Positions 1-8,302 of a stretch of DNA of 64,000 nt are shown here, one piece after another (the stretch's first letter is position 1; each line of letters starts with the position of its first letter). A program made the position numbers and the translations under genes. The notes below the pieces were generated by a model. It did not search any database. It saw only the letters and a list, made by a program, of their open reading frames with translations, and had not been told where the DNA came from. This stretch comes from Pseudomonas psychrophila HA-4. GTDB taxonomy: Bacteria > Pseudomonadota > Gammaproteobacteria > Pseudomonadales > Pseudomonadaceae. The stretch lies in assembly GCF_000282975.1 (NCBI RefSeq), contig NZ_ALJC01000118.1, positions 33,033 to 97,032 of the forward strand. Reading direction: 5' to 3'.

Positions 1-1721
1 AGCGCATCGGGGTTTTCGGTCAACAACACTAAATAAGCAGAACGCCGGGCCACCGCCTCAACCAGCGGCAACACCCGTTCGAGCACCAGGTCCGGGTTGG
101 CATGTTCAACCGCCTGCGCCAGTAAGCGCGGGATAAACGCATCCAGGCGCTCACGCCCTAAGCGCTGCATGGCGCGTAACTGCGGGCTGGCACGCAGGCT
201 GGCCAGTTGTTTGAGGGCCTTGGGGGCATCCACAAACCCGGCTTCTTCCAACTGCGCGCACGCGGCTGCGTCGTCCTGGACCTCTTCCCACAACGGCAAC
301 CACTCGCCGCCCACAATCAGTTCGCCTTCGTCGAGGTCTTCTTCCTCGTCCGGGTCGGCAATCACCTGACGGAAATGCCAGTCGATGCGCCCACGCCACG
401 CCATCAGTTGTTCATGGAACAGCACCCAAGTGTCGAAACCCATCATGAAGGCGATGCGCGCTTGATCCTGCTCACTGTCCGGCAGCATTTGGGTCTGTCG
501 ATCGGCAATGGCCTGAATGGCGTGCTCGGTGTAGCGCAAAAACTCGTAGCCCTCGCGCAGTTCGCTGATCACCGCTGGCGGCAAGTAGCCTTGGCCTTCA
601 AGGATGCTCAGCACTTTAAGCAGCGGGCGTTGTTGCAGGCTCAAGTCGCGGCCGCCGTGGATCAACTGGAACGCCTGGGCAATGAACTCGACTTCGCGAA
701 TCCCGCCCGCCCCCAGCTTAATGTTGTCGGCCATGCCTTTGCGCCGCACTTCCTGCTGGATCAACTGCTTCATGGTGCGCAGCGCTTCAATCGCTGAGAA
801 GTCGAGGTAGCGCCGATAGACAAACGGGCGCAGCAAGTCGAGCAACTGCGCGCCCATCACCTGATCACCCGCTACCACCCGCGCCTTGATCATGGCGTAA
901 CGCTCCCAGTCACGGCCCTGATCTTGGTAATACTGCTCCAGCGCGTTAAAGCTCAGCACCAGCGCGCCCGACGAGCCGTAAGGCCGCAGTCGCATGTCGA
1001 CACGAAACACAAAACCGTCGACGGTCATCGGGTCCAGCGCCTTGATCAGGCGCTGGCCGAGGCGAATAAAAAACTCCTGATTGTCCAGTGGGCGTTTGGC
1101 GCCGACCGTTTCGCCGCCTTCGGGGTACGCGAAGATCAGGTCGATGTCCGATGACAGGTTCAGTTCTATCGCGCCGAGCTTGCCCATGCCCAGAATCACC
1201 ATCTGCTGCGGCTCGCCGCTGCGATGCCCGGTCGGGGTGCCGAATTGCTGACAATGGCGCTGATACAGCCAGCGATACGCCTGATCAATGCTCGCATCGG
1301 CCATGTCCGACAGATCACGACAGGTTTCAATCAGGTCCGCCTGGCGGGTCAGGTCACGCCAGATGATCCGAATTTGCTGCCGCGTGCGCTGACGGCGCAA
1401 GACGCGCCCCAGCTCATCATCGGTTAGCGCTTGCTGCACGGCCTCGCCAATCTGCTCGCACAGCTCACCGGGCGCAAAGCTGCGATCCAGCTCTCCCGAG
1501 CGCGCAAGGTCGAGCAACATCAAAGGGTCACGCAAAGCTTGTTCTATAAAGAAGTCACTCGACGCGCTCACGCGAGCGAAATCGGTCCAGCGTTCAGACG
1601 ACCATTGGTCGAGTCCGTGCTCGCCTTCCAGACTGGCCACCGCACTGCGCCAAGACTGCTCGGCACGGCTGGCAAGGGGCAATAAAAGGGAGGGCATTGC
1701 GGCAAGCGAAGGGAGGCTCAT
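1..1721 (-). CDS. glnE: Glutamine synthetase adenylyltransferase/deadenylase GlnE (3' part cut off by window edge)
   Basis: Bifunctional enzyme that adenylylates and deadenylylates glutamine synthetase, tuning nitrogen assimilation in the cytoplasm. About 573 N-terminal residues are visible; the family is close to 980 residues, so the second catalytic domain lies outside the window. The N-terminus reads MSLPSLAAMPSLLLPLASRA. The nucleotidyltransferase motif GMGKLG followed by SSDIDLIF is present, as is the GAGGIREVEF segment. The ATG at 1721 follows an AAGGA box. The reading frame stays open to position 1. The family is certain; only the 3' end is missing. Confidence 0.95.
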   Translation of the reverse strand, partial: MSLPSLAAMPSLLLPLASRAEQSWRSAVASLEGEHGLDQWSSERWTDFARVSASSDFFIEQALRDPLMLLDLARSGELDRSFAPGELCEQIGEAVQQALTDDELGRVLRRQRTRQQIRIIWRDLTRQADLIETCRDLSDMADASIDQAYRWLYQRHCQQFGTPTGHRSGEPQQMVILGMGKLGAIELNLSSDIDLIFAYPEGGETVGAKRPLDNQEFFIRLGQRLIKALDPMTVDGFVFRVDMRLRPYGSSGALVLSFNALEQYYQDQGRDWERYAMIKARVVAGDQVMGAQLLDLLRPFVYRRYLDFSAIEALRTMKQLIQQEVRRKGMADNIKLGAGGIREVEFIAQAFQLIHGGRDLSLQQRPLLKVLSILEGQGYLPPAVISELREGYEFLRYTEHAIQAIADRQTQMLPDSEQDQARIAFMMGFDTWVLFHEQLMAWRGRIDWHFRQVIADPDEEEDLDEGELIVGGEWLPLWEEVQDDAAACAQLEEAGFVDAPKALKQLASLRASPQLRAMQRLGRERLDAFIPRLLAQAVEHANPDLVLERVLPLVEAVARRSAYLVLLTENPDA

Positions 1722-1927
1722 GGTCTATCCTTGATCGGCGACGGTATTGCCGAGTACGGTGACAGGAAGAAACAGCGGTTAAATCCGACTGTCGAACAAA
1801 GGTTATAAATAGCTGCAAATCGTCATTTTTTAGAAATTTAATAGCGCAAAAAAGGTTAAAAACCTAACACAGCACCAACAATATCGATTTATCGCACAAC
1901 CCAACAGGTGACCTTCGAAGGCTTCCC

Positions 1928-1942
1928 TGTAGTTTTACTACT
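1928..1942. promoter_or_regulatory. Candidate operator 1 upstream of aceE
   Basis: TGTAGTTTTACTACT: an imperfect palindrome that is the reverse-complement form of the perfect copy at 1980-1994. The two centres are 52 bp apart, about five helical turns, which would suit a regulator binding cooperatively on one face. The TGTArT-N3-AyTACA layout resembles the HexR (RpiR-family) operator pattern more than the PdhR pattern of E. coli. The regulator is inferred. Confidence 0.55.
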
Positions 1943-1979
1943 GACTCACACACTCGAAAGGCTGAAATGAGCAACGATT

Positions 1980-1994
1980 TGTAGTAAAACTACA
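1980..1994. promoter_or_regulatory. Candidate operator 2 upstream of aceE
   Basis: TGTAGTAAAACTACA: a perfect TGTAGT/ACTACA palindrome around a central AAA, 111 bp upstream of the aceE start. It repeats the 1928-1942 site. A metabolite-sensing repressor of central carbon metabolism (HexR-like) is the best guess; a GntR-type regulator is possible. Confidence 0.6.
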
Positions 1995-2105
1995 CAACAC
2001 CGGAATCAACCCTCCGGTCATCCAAGAATTTATGTCGTCTGCCCACAAGGCCAGTCGCAAACTCAGGCAACCGATTCTGGAAGCCTTTCCGCCCTGGAGC
2101 AAGCC

Positions 2106-4751
2106 ATGCAAGACCTCGATCCCGTCGAAACCCAGGAATGGCTGGACGCCCTGGAATCGGTTCTCGACAAAGAAGGCGAAGAACGCGCTCACTACCTGAT
2201 GACCCGTATGGGTGAGCTCGCTACTCGCACCGGTTCGCAACTGCCGTACGCCATCACGACTCCATACCGCAACACGATTCCAGTTACCCACGAAGCACGC
2301 ATGCCTGGCGACCTGTTCATGGAACGCCGCATTCGCTCGCTGGTTCGCTGGAACGCCATGGCTATGGTTATGCGCACGAACTTGAAAGATTCTGACCTGG
2401 GCGGTCACATCTCCAGCTTCGCTTCCAGCGCAACGCTGTATGACATTGGCTTCAACTACTTCTTCCAAGCCCCGACCGAAGAACACGGCGGCGACCTGAT
2501 TTACTTCCAGGGTCACACCTCGCCAGGCGTTTACGCCCGTGCGTTCATGGAAGGCCGCATCACCGAAGACCAAATGAACAACTTCCGCCAAGAAGTCGAC
2601 GGTCAGGGCCTTTCATCCTACCCGCACCCTTGGCTGATGCCTGATTTCTGGCAGTTCCCGACCGTGTCCATGGGTCTGGGCCCAATCCAGGCGATCTACC
2701 AGGCACGCTTCATGAAGTACCTGGAATCGCGCGGTTACATCCCGGCAGGCAAGCAAAAAGTCTGGTGCTTCCTGGGCGACGGCGAGTGTGACGAGCCGGA
2801 ATCCCTGGGCGCCATCTCCCTGGCTGGCCGCGAAAACCTCGACAACCTGATCTTCGTTATCAACTGCAACCTGCAGCGCCTCGACGGCCCGGTTCGCGGC
2901 AACGGCAAGATCATCCAGGAACTCGAAGGCGTATTCCGCGGTGCTCAGTGGAACGTGACCAAAGTGATCTGGGGCCGTTTCTGGGACCCACTGCTGGCCA
3001 AAGACGTCGACGGCATCCTGCAACGCCGCATGGACGAAGTCATCGACGGCGAGTACCAGAACTACAAAGCCAAAGACGGCGCGTTTGTACGTGAACACTT
3101 CTTCAACACGCCAGAACTCAAGGCAATGGTTGCTGATCTGTCCGACGACGAGATCTGGAAACTCAACCGTGGCGGCCACGACCCGTACAAGGTCTACGCG
3201 GCGTACCACGAAGCGGTCAACCACAAAGACCAGCCAACCGTCATCCTGGCCAAAACCATCAAAGGTTATGGCACTGGCGCCGGCGAAGCGAAAAACACTG
3301 CGCACAACACCAAGAAGGTTGATGTTGAAAGCCTGAAGCTGTTCCGCGATCGTTTCGACATTCCGGTCAAAGACGACGAAATCGAAAATCTGCCATTCTT
3401 CAAACCAGAAGAAGGCAGCGCTGAAGCCCGCTACCTGAGCGAGCGCCGCACTGCACTGGGCGGTTTCGTGCCTCAGCGTCGCGCTAAGAGCATCAGCATT
3501 CCGACCCCGCCACTGGACACCCTCAAGGCTATCCTTGACGGCTCCGGCGACCGTGAAATTTCCACCACCATGGCGTTCGTGCGTATCTTGGCACAGCTGG
3601 TGAAGGACAAGGACATCGGCCAGCGCATCGTTCCGATCATCCCGGACGAAGCCCGTACCTTCGGTATGGAAGGCATGTTCCGTCAGTTGGGCATCTACTC
3701 CTCGGTCGGCCAGCTCTACGAGCCAGTCGATAAAGACCAAGTGATGTTCTACAAAGAAGACAAAAAAGGTCAGATTCTCGAAGAAGGCATCAACGAAGCA
3801 GGTGCCATGAGCTCCTTCATCGCGGCCGGTACTTCGTACTCCAACCACAACCAGCCAATGCTGCCGTTCTACATCTTCTACTCGATGTTTGGCTTCCAGC
3901 GTATTGGCGACCTGGCCTGGGCCGCTGGCGACAGCCGCACCCGTGGTTTCCTGATTGGCGGCACCGCCGGGCGCACCACGCTCAACGGTGAAGGCCTGCA
4001 ACACGAAGATGGTCACAGCCACATCCTGGCCGCCACCATCCCGAACTGCCGCACCTTCGATCCAACCTACGGCTATGAGCTGGCGGTGATCATTCAGGAC
4101 GGCATGAAGAAGATGACCGAAGAGCAACAGGACGTCTTCTACTACATCACCGTGATGAACGAGTCTTACCAGCAGCCAGCCATGCCGGCCGGTGTTGAGG
4201 AAGGCATCATCAAAGGGATGTACCTGCTTGAAGAAGACACCAAGGAAGCAGCTCACCACGTGCAACTGATGGGCTCCGGCACCATCCTGCGTGAAGTGCG
4301 TGAAGCGGCGAAAATCCTGCGTGACGAGTTCAACATCGGTGCTGACGTATGGAGCGTTACCAGCTTCAACGAACTGCGTCGCGACGGCCTGGCCGTTGAG
4401 CGTAGCAACCGTCTGCACCCAGGCCAGAAGCCTAAACTGAGCTACGTCGAAGAGTGCCTGACTGGCCGTAAAGGTCCTGTCATTGCCTCCACCGACTACA
4501 TGAAGCTGTTCGCCGAGCAGATTCGTCAGTGGGTTCCGGTCAAAGAATTCAAAGTGCTGGGCACTGACGGTTTCGGCCGCAGCGACAGCCGCAAAAAACT
4601 GCGTCACTTCTTTGAAGTAGACCGTCACTTCGTGGTGTTGGCAGCCTTGGAAGCCCTGGCTGACCGTGGCGATATCGAACCTAAGGTGGTGGCTGAAGCC
4701 ATCGTCAAGTTCGGCATCAACCCGGAAAAACGCAACCCACTGGACTGCTGA
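2106..4751 (+). CDS. aceE: Pyruvate dehydrogenase E1 component, homodimeric type (AceE)
   Basis: Thiamine-diphosphate-dependent E1 subunit of the pyruvate dehydrogenase complex. It decarboxylates pyruvate and transfers the acetyl group to the lipoyl arms of AceF. It has 881 residues, typical of the single-chain E1 of gammaproteobacteria. The ThDP/Mg motif starts with GDG at residues 224-226 (GDGECDEPESLG) and ends with NCNLQ. The active-site loop region has GTAGRTTLNGEGLQHEDGHS. The start is supported by the family N-terminus and a GGAG box at 2096-2099. aceF follows 11 bp downstream in the same operon. Expression is probably controlled by the two palindromes upstream. Confidence 0.98.
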   Translation: MQDLDPVETQEWLDALESVLDKEGEERAHYLMTRMGELATRTGSQLPYAITTPYRNTIPVTHEARMPGDLFMERRIRSLVRWNAMAMVMRTNLKDSDLGGHISSFASSATLYDIGFNYFFQAPTEEHGGDLIYFQGHTSPGVYARAFMEGRITEDQMNNFRQEVDGQGLSSYPHPWLMPDFWQFPTVSMGLGPIQAIYQARFMKYLESRGYIPAGKQKVWCFLGDGECDEPESLGAISLAGRENLDNLIFVINCNLQRLDGPVRGNGKIIQELEGVFRGAQWNVTKVIWGRFWDPLLAKDVDGILQRRMDEVIDGEYQNYKAKDGAFVREHFFNTPELKAMVADLSDDEIWKLNRGGHDPYKVYAAYHEAVNHKDQPTVILAKTIKGYGTGAGEAKNTAHNTKKVDVESLKLFRDRFDIPVKDDEIENLPFFKPEEGSAEARYLSERRTALGGFVPQRRAKSISIPTPPLDTLKAILDGSGDREISTTMAFVRILAQLVKDKDIGQRIVPIIPDEARTFGMEGMFRQLGIYSSVGQLYEPVDKDQVMFYKEDKKGQILEEGINEAGAMSSFIAAGTSYSNHNQPMLPFYIFYSMFGFQRIGDLAWAAGDSRTRGFLIGGTAGRTTLNGEGLQHEDGHSHILAATIPNCRTFDPTYGYELAVIIQDGMKKMTEEQQDVFYYITVMNESYQQPAMPAGVEEGIIKGMYLLEEDTKEAAHHVQLMGSGTILREVREAAKILRDEFNIGADVWSVTSFNELRRDGLAVERSNRLHPGQKPKLSYVEECLTGRKGPVIASTDYMKLFAEQIRQWVPVKEFKVLGTDGFGRSDSRKKLRHFFEVDRHFVVLAALEALADRGDIEPKVVAEAIVKFGINPEKRNPLDC

Positions 4752-4762
4752 GGAGAATTTTT

Positions 4763-6403
4763 GTGAGCGAACTCATTCGGGTACCTGACATCGGCAGCGG
4801 TGACGGCGAAGTCATCGAACTGTTTGTAAAAGTCGGCGACCGCATCGAAGCCGATCAGAGCATTCTGACGCTGGAATCGGACAAGGCGAGCATGGAAATC
4901 CCGGCGCCTAAAGCCGGTATCGTCAAAAGCCTGAAAGTAAAGCTGGGCGACCGCTTGAAAGAAGGCGACGAATTGCTGGAACTAGAAGCCGAAGGCGCCA
5001 CTGCGGCACCTGAAGCGCCAGCCGCTGCCCCTGCGGCCGCTGCTGAAAAGCCAGCCGCCGCGCCAGTTGCCGAGGCCCCAGCGGCCCCGGCTGCTGCACC
5101 TGCAAGCTCGACTGTTCAAGACATCCACGTCCCGGACATCGGCTCGTCGGGCAAAGCCAAAATCATCGAAATTCTGGTCAAGGCTGGCGACACCGTTGAA
5201 GCTGATCAATCGCTGATCACCCTCGAATCCGACAAGGCCAGCATGGAAATTCCATCGCCAGCCGCCGGTGTGGTGGAAAGCATTTCGGTCAAGCTGGACG
5301 ACGAAGTCGGCACTGGCGACTTCATCCTCAAGCTTAAAGTGGCGGGCGCTGCTGCGCCTGCGGCACCGGCCCAAGCTGCGCCAGCACCTGCTGCCAAAGC
5401 TGAAGCGCCAGCCGCTGCTGCCTCTGCGCCAGCCGCAAAAGCCGAGGCAGCGCCTGCCCCGGCCGCCGCCCCTGCGCCACGCGGTGCCAAAGTTCACGCC
5501 GGCCCTGCCGTGCGTCAACTGGCCCGTGAGTTTGGCGTTGAGCTGAACGCAGTAAGCGCAAGCGGCCCACACGGTCGCGTTTTGAAAGAAGACGTGCAGG
5601 TTTACGTCAAAGCCATGATGCAGAAGGCCAAGGAAGCTCCGGCTGCCGGCGCTGCAACCGGCGGCGCTGGCATTCCGCCAATCCCTGCTGTCGACTTCAG
5701 CCGCTTCGGTGAAGTGGAAGAAGTGGCCATGACCCGCCTGATGCAAATCGGCGCGTCGAGCCTGCACCGCAGTTGGCTGAACATCCCGCACGTGACTCAG
5801 TTCGACCAGGCTGATATCACCGAGCTGGAAGCTTTCCGCGTCGCGCAAAAAGCCGTCGCTGAAAAAGCCGGTGTGAAATTGACCGTCCTGCCTCTACTGC
5901 TCAAGTCCTGCGCGCACCTGCTCAAGGAAATGCCGGACTTCAACAGCTCGCTGGCGCCAAGCGGCAAAGCGATCATCCGCAAGAAGTACGTCAACATCGG
6001 CTTCGCCGTAGACACCCCGGATGGCCTGCTGGTCCCTGTGATCAAGAACGTTGATCAGAAGAGCCTGCTGCAACTGGCAGCTGAAGCGGCTGCACTGGCT
6101 GCCAAAGCCCGTGACAAGAAGCTCACCGCTGACGACATGCAAGGCGCTTGCTTCACCATTTCCAGCCTCGGTCACATTGGCGGCACCGGCTTCACGCCGA
6201 TCGTCAATGCACCGGAAGTGGCGATCCTAGGCGTCTCCAAGGCAACCATCCAGCCAGTCTGGGACGGCAAAGCCTTCCAGCCGAAACTGATGCTGCCTTT
6301 GTCGCTGTCCTACGATCACCGCGTGATCAACGGCGCCGCTGCTGCACGCTTCACCCAGCGTCTGAGCCAGTTGCTGGGCGACATCCGTACTATCCTGCTG
6401 TAA
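4763..6403 (+). CDS. aceF: Pyruvate dehydrogenase E2, dihydrolipoamide acetyltransferase (AceF)
   Basis: E2 core of pyruvate dehydrogenase; moves the acetyl group from lipoamide to CoA. 546 residues from a GTG start preceded by AGGAG (4751-4755). There are two N-terminal lipoyl domains, each with the ESDKASMEIP lipoylation motif (Lys41 and Lys158). They are joined by long Ala/Pro-rich flexible linkers. A peripheral-subunit-binding domain follows (about 241-275, GPAVRQLAREFG...GPHGRVLKEDV), then the acyltransferase domain ending in the catalytic SYDHRVINGA motif. Two lipoyl domains rather than three is usual for pseudomonads. No lpd gene lies next to it here. Confidence 0.97.
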   Translation: MSELIRVPDIGSGDGEVIELFVKVGDRIEADQSILTLESDKASMEIPAPKAGIVKSLKVKLGDRLKEGDELLELEAEGATAAPEAPAAAPAAAAEKPAAAPVAEAPAAPAAAPASSTVQDIHVPDIGSSGKAKIIEILVKAGDTVEADQSLITLESDKASMEIPSPAAGVVESISVKLDDEVGTGDFILKLKVAGAAAPAAPAQAAPAPAAKAEAPAAAASAPAAKAEAAPAPAAAPAPRGAKVHAGPAVRQLAREFGVELNAVSASGPHGRVLKEDVQVYVKAMMQKAKEAPAAGAATGGAGIPPIPAVDFSRFGEVEEVAMTRLMQIGASSLHRSWLNIPHVTQFDQADITELEAFRVAQKAVAEKAGVKLTVLPLLLKSCAHLLKEMPDFNSSLAPSGKAIIRKKYVNIGFAVDTPDGLLVPVIKNVDQKSLLQLAAEAAALAAKARDKKLTADDMQGACFTISSLGHIGGTGFTPIVNAPEVAILGVSKATIQPVWDGKAFQPKLMLPLSLSYDHRVINGAAAARFTQRLSQLLGDIRTILL

Positions 6404-6410
6404 GCCACGT

Positions 6411-6436
6411 CCCGGCCTTCTTCACCGAAGGCCGGG
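6411..6436 (+). terminator. Perfect 10-bp inverted repeat just after aceF
   Basis: CCCGGCCTTC and GAAGGCCGGG flank a 6-base loop starting 8 bp after the aceF stop. No T-run follows at once, so it may protect the aceEF mRNA 3' end rather than terminate; the hairpin at 6476-6502 is the stronger terminator. Confidence 0.55.
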
Positions 6437-6475
6437 ATAGCGCACTGTTTTCCGAGCGCCACGCTCGTACCTCAA

Positions 6476-6502
6476 CCCCGCCCAATAAGCGGGGCTTTTT
6501 TT
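6476..6502 (+). terminator. Rho-independent terminator of aceEF
   Basis: CCCCGC/GCGGGG stem with a 7-base loop, followed by C and seven Ts. This is the likely end of the aceEF transcript. Confidence 0.8.
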
Positions 6503-6524
6503 GCCTGAAATTCCGCACAAAACG

Positions 6525-6553
6525 TGTAGGAGCGATCTTGCTCGTGATCTTTT
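6525..6553. repeat. REP-like element
   Basis: TGTAGGAGCGATCTTGCTCG followed by TGATCTTTT: a single degenerate copy of the short palindromic repeat common in Pseudomonas intergenic DNA. The rest of the 324-bp spacer between aceF and the next gene (to 6727) is AT-rich and shows only this and the terminators. Confidence 0.6.
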
Positions 6554-6727
6554 GAGCTTGATCGGGCTTTTAATTTTCTAACCCGAAAAATCCCTCACCC
6601 AACAACACCCTGGACCTACGATACCCGCTGATTTTGGGAAGCGAAGATCCCTCTACACACCTCTACGATTAACCAAAGGACTTAACCACCGCGATATTAA
6701 TTGCCAAACATCAGAAAGGAATTCGAT

Positions 6728-8116
6728 GTGCAAAAACTAACCGTTGGACCGATTGTGGGGTACACCACTCCCGAGCACAGCCGCATCTTCGTGAGGGGCG
6801 CTCCTGATGACAGAGAGGCCGTTTTCGCCGGTATCCGCCACCGTCAGGCGGGCTCACAGCAATGGTCTGCAGGCGTGTACTCCAGACTCAGTGAGGCGTA
6901 CGACATGGCCGACACGCTTGTGCTGAATGGCCTGAACGCAGACACCCAATACGAATACCAGGCCGGCTGGTTCACCACCAAAGACCCCAATCACACACCG
7001 GAGACCGTTAAACGGATTGCGCTGGAGTGGCCCTCGACGGTTTACCGATTCAAATCCGCCTCTTCCAAACGCGATAGGGAACATCGATATATCGTAGGCT
7101 CATGCCGCTACCTCAGGCTCACCCTGGACACCCCCTCCCGGCCAGACCTGGGTGACAGCATTTTCAATGCCATCAACGCCCTGAAAGCCACCGGCCCGTT
7201 GGATGGCGTAATGATGGTCGGCGATCAGGTGTACGTCGATGACTTGAATATCGTGGCTCCCGACCGAAGTTACGCGGACATCTCACGCAAATACCGAGCC
7301 GCATTCTCACAGCCCCACATCAGCCAGCTCATGTCCAGCACCCCGACCTACATGATCCTCGACGATCATGAAATTGAAGACAACTGGCCAGCCAATCGCA
7401 GCAGCGGCGACGAGCAACTTTACCGCAATGCCATTCATGCCTACGAAGTCTTCCAGTGCAGCCATGGTCCCGCCCACGATCTGCTCGCACAAGGAGGCAT
7501 CAACCGCCGCCTAAAAAATTACTGGTACACCTTCGCCGACGGCGACACCGACTGGTTTGTGATGGACTGCCGTACCGAGCGTGTTTTAAAGGGCAGTGAC
7601 ACAAGGATGATCGGGGTAGAACAAGAAAATGCGCTCCACAAATGGCTGATCAAAAGCACCGCGAAAGTGAAGTTCATCGTCAGCAGCGTCATGTTCATGC
7701 CCGATCAAAAAAGCCATGGCAATGACGGCTGGAAGTCATTTGCCGCGCAACGCCACCGCCTCCTTGAAACCATTCGCTCCAATGCCATTAAAAACGTGGT
7801 CATTGTTAGCGGCGACATCCACGGCTCCCTCACCTGCAAGTTGACCCACAGCGAAGACCCAAACTTTGTGGTGCACGGCATCGTGTCGTCTCCTCTGTGC
7901 AACACCAAGCTGTTGCCTTATGCCAAAGCCAGTAATTTAGAACTGGATGCCCCGCTGGCCAGTAATCAAAAAGGCCTTTATTTACCCGCAATGACCAGCC
8001 ACATGGTCAGCGAAGATAATTTCGCTTGTCTGACCCTCAAGGGGGCGTCCCTGAGAGTCGATTTCCATGATAAAAAAGGCCAAATGCTCCAATCGGTGGC
8101 GATTGAGCTTAAATAA
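6728..8116 (+). CDS. PhoD-like metallophosphatase
   Basis: Predicted phosphodiesterase/phosphomonoesterase of the alkaline phosphatase D superfamily, about 462 residues. The metal-site segments are visible: GDQVYVDD, then DDHEIEDNW, and near the C-terminus VVSGDIHGSLTC. No signal peptide is seen, so it may be cytoplasmic, unlike classical exported PhoD. I chose the GTG at 6728 because AGAAAGGA lies 7 nt upstream; a TTG at 6701 in the same frame has no ribosome binding site and would add 9 residues. It stands alone, and its substrate cannot be told from the sequence. Confidence 0.8.
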   Translation: MQKLTVGPIVGYTTPEHSRIFVRGAPDDREAVFAGIRHRQAGSQQWSAGVYSRLSEAYDMADTLVLNGLNADTQYEYQAGWFTTKDPNHTPETVKRIALEWPSTVYRFKSASSKRDREHRYIVGSCRYLRLTLDTPSRPDLGDSIFNAINALKATGPLDGVMMVGDQVYVDDLNIVAPDRSYADISRKYRAAFSQPHISQLMSSTPTYMILDDHEIEDNWPANRSSGDEQLYRNAIHAYEVFQCSHGPAHDLLAQGGINRRLKNYWYTFADGDTDWFVMDCRTERVLKGSDTRMIGVEQENALHKWLIKSTAKVKFIVSSVMFMPDQKSHGNDGWKSFAAQRHRLLETIRSNAIKNVVIVSGDIHGSLTCKLTHSEDPNFVVHGIVSSPLCNTKLLPYAKASNLELDAPLASNQKGLYLPAMTSHMVSEDNFACLTLKGASLRVDFHDKKGQMLQSVAIELK

Positions 8117-8302
8117 CAGTCATAAAACTGAAACCTACTAACGCCAGCCTGTTGCCACTTGCTGGCCTGTCGATAACCTTCTATGGCTCTATCACTGTTA
8201 AGTTCACTTGTCAGCGCTGTAAGCATGATGCAACCTTGCCGCAGACCGCAGTAACAGGGCTTCGGCCCTTACGCCATCAGCATGTGTGAAGCGAGTGTCT
8301 CA

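Larger units (their letters stand above)
1722..2105. other. Divergent glnE/aceE intergenic region
   Basis: This 384-bp spacer has an AT-rich stretch (about 1805-1870) near glnE and two copies of a 15-bp palindrome nearer aceE, listed separately. It must hold the promoters of both divergent genes. I do not see a convincing coding frame in it. Confidence 0.6.

Noticed and set aside
2613..4628. Long open frame (671 codons) on the minus strand opposite aceE
   Set aside because: Antisense shadow of a highly biased GC-rich gene; no ribosome binding site and no recognisable protein features.
5000..5480. Ala/Pro-rich repetitive stretches in aceF
   Set aside because: Normal flexible linkers between lipoyl domains, not a DNA repeat element.
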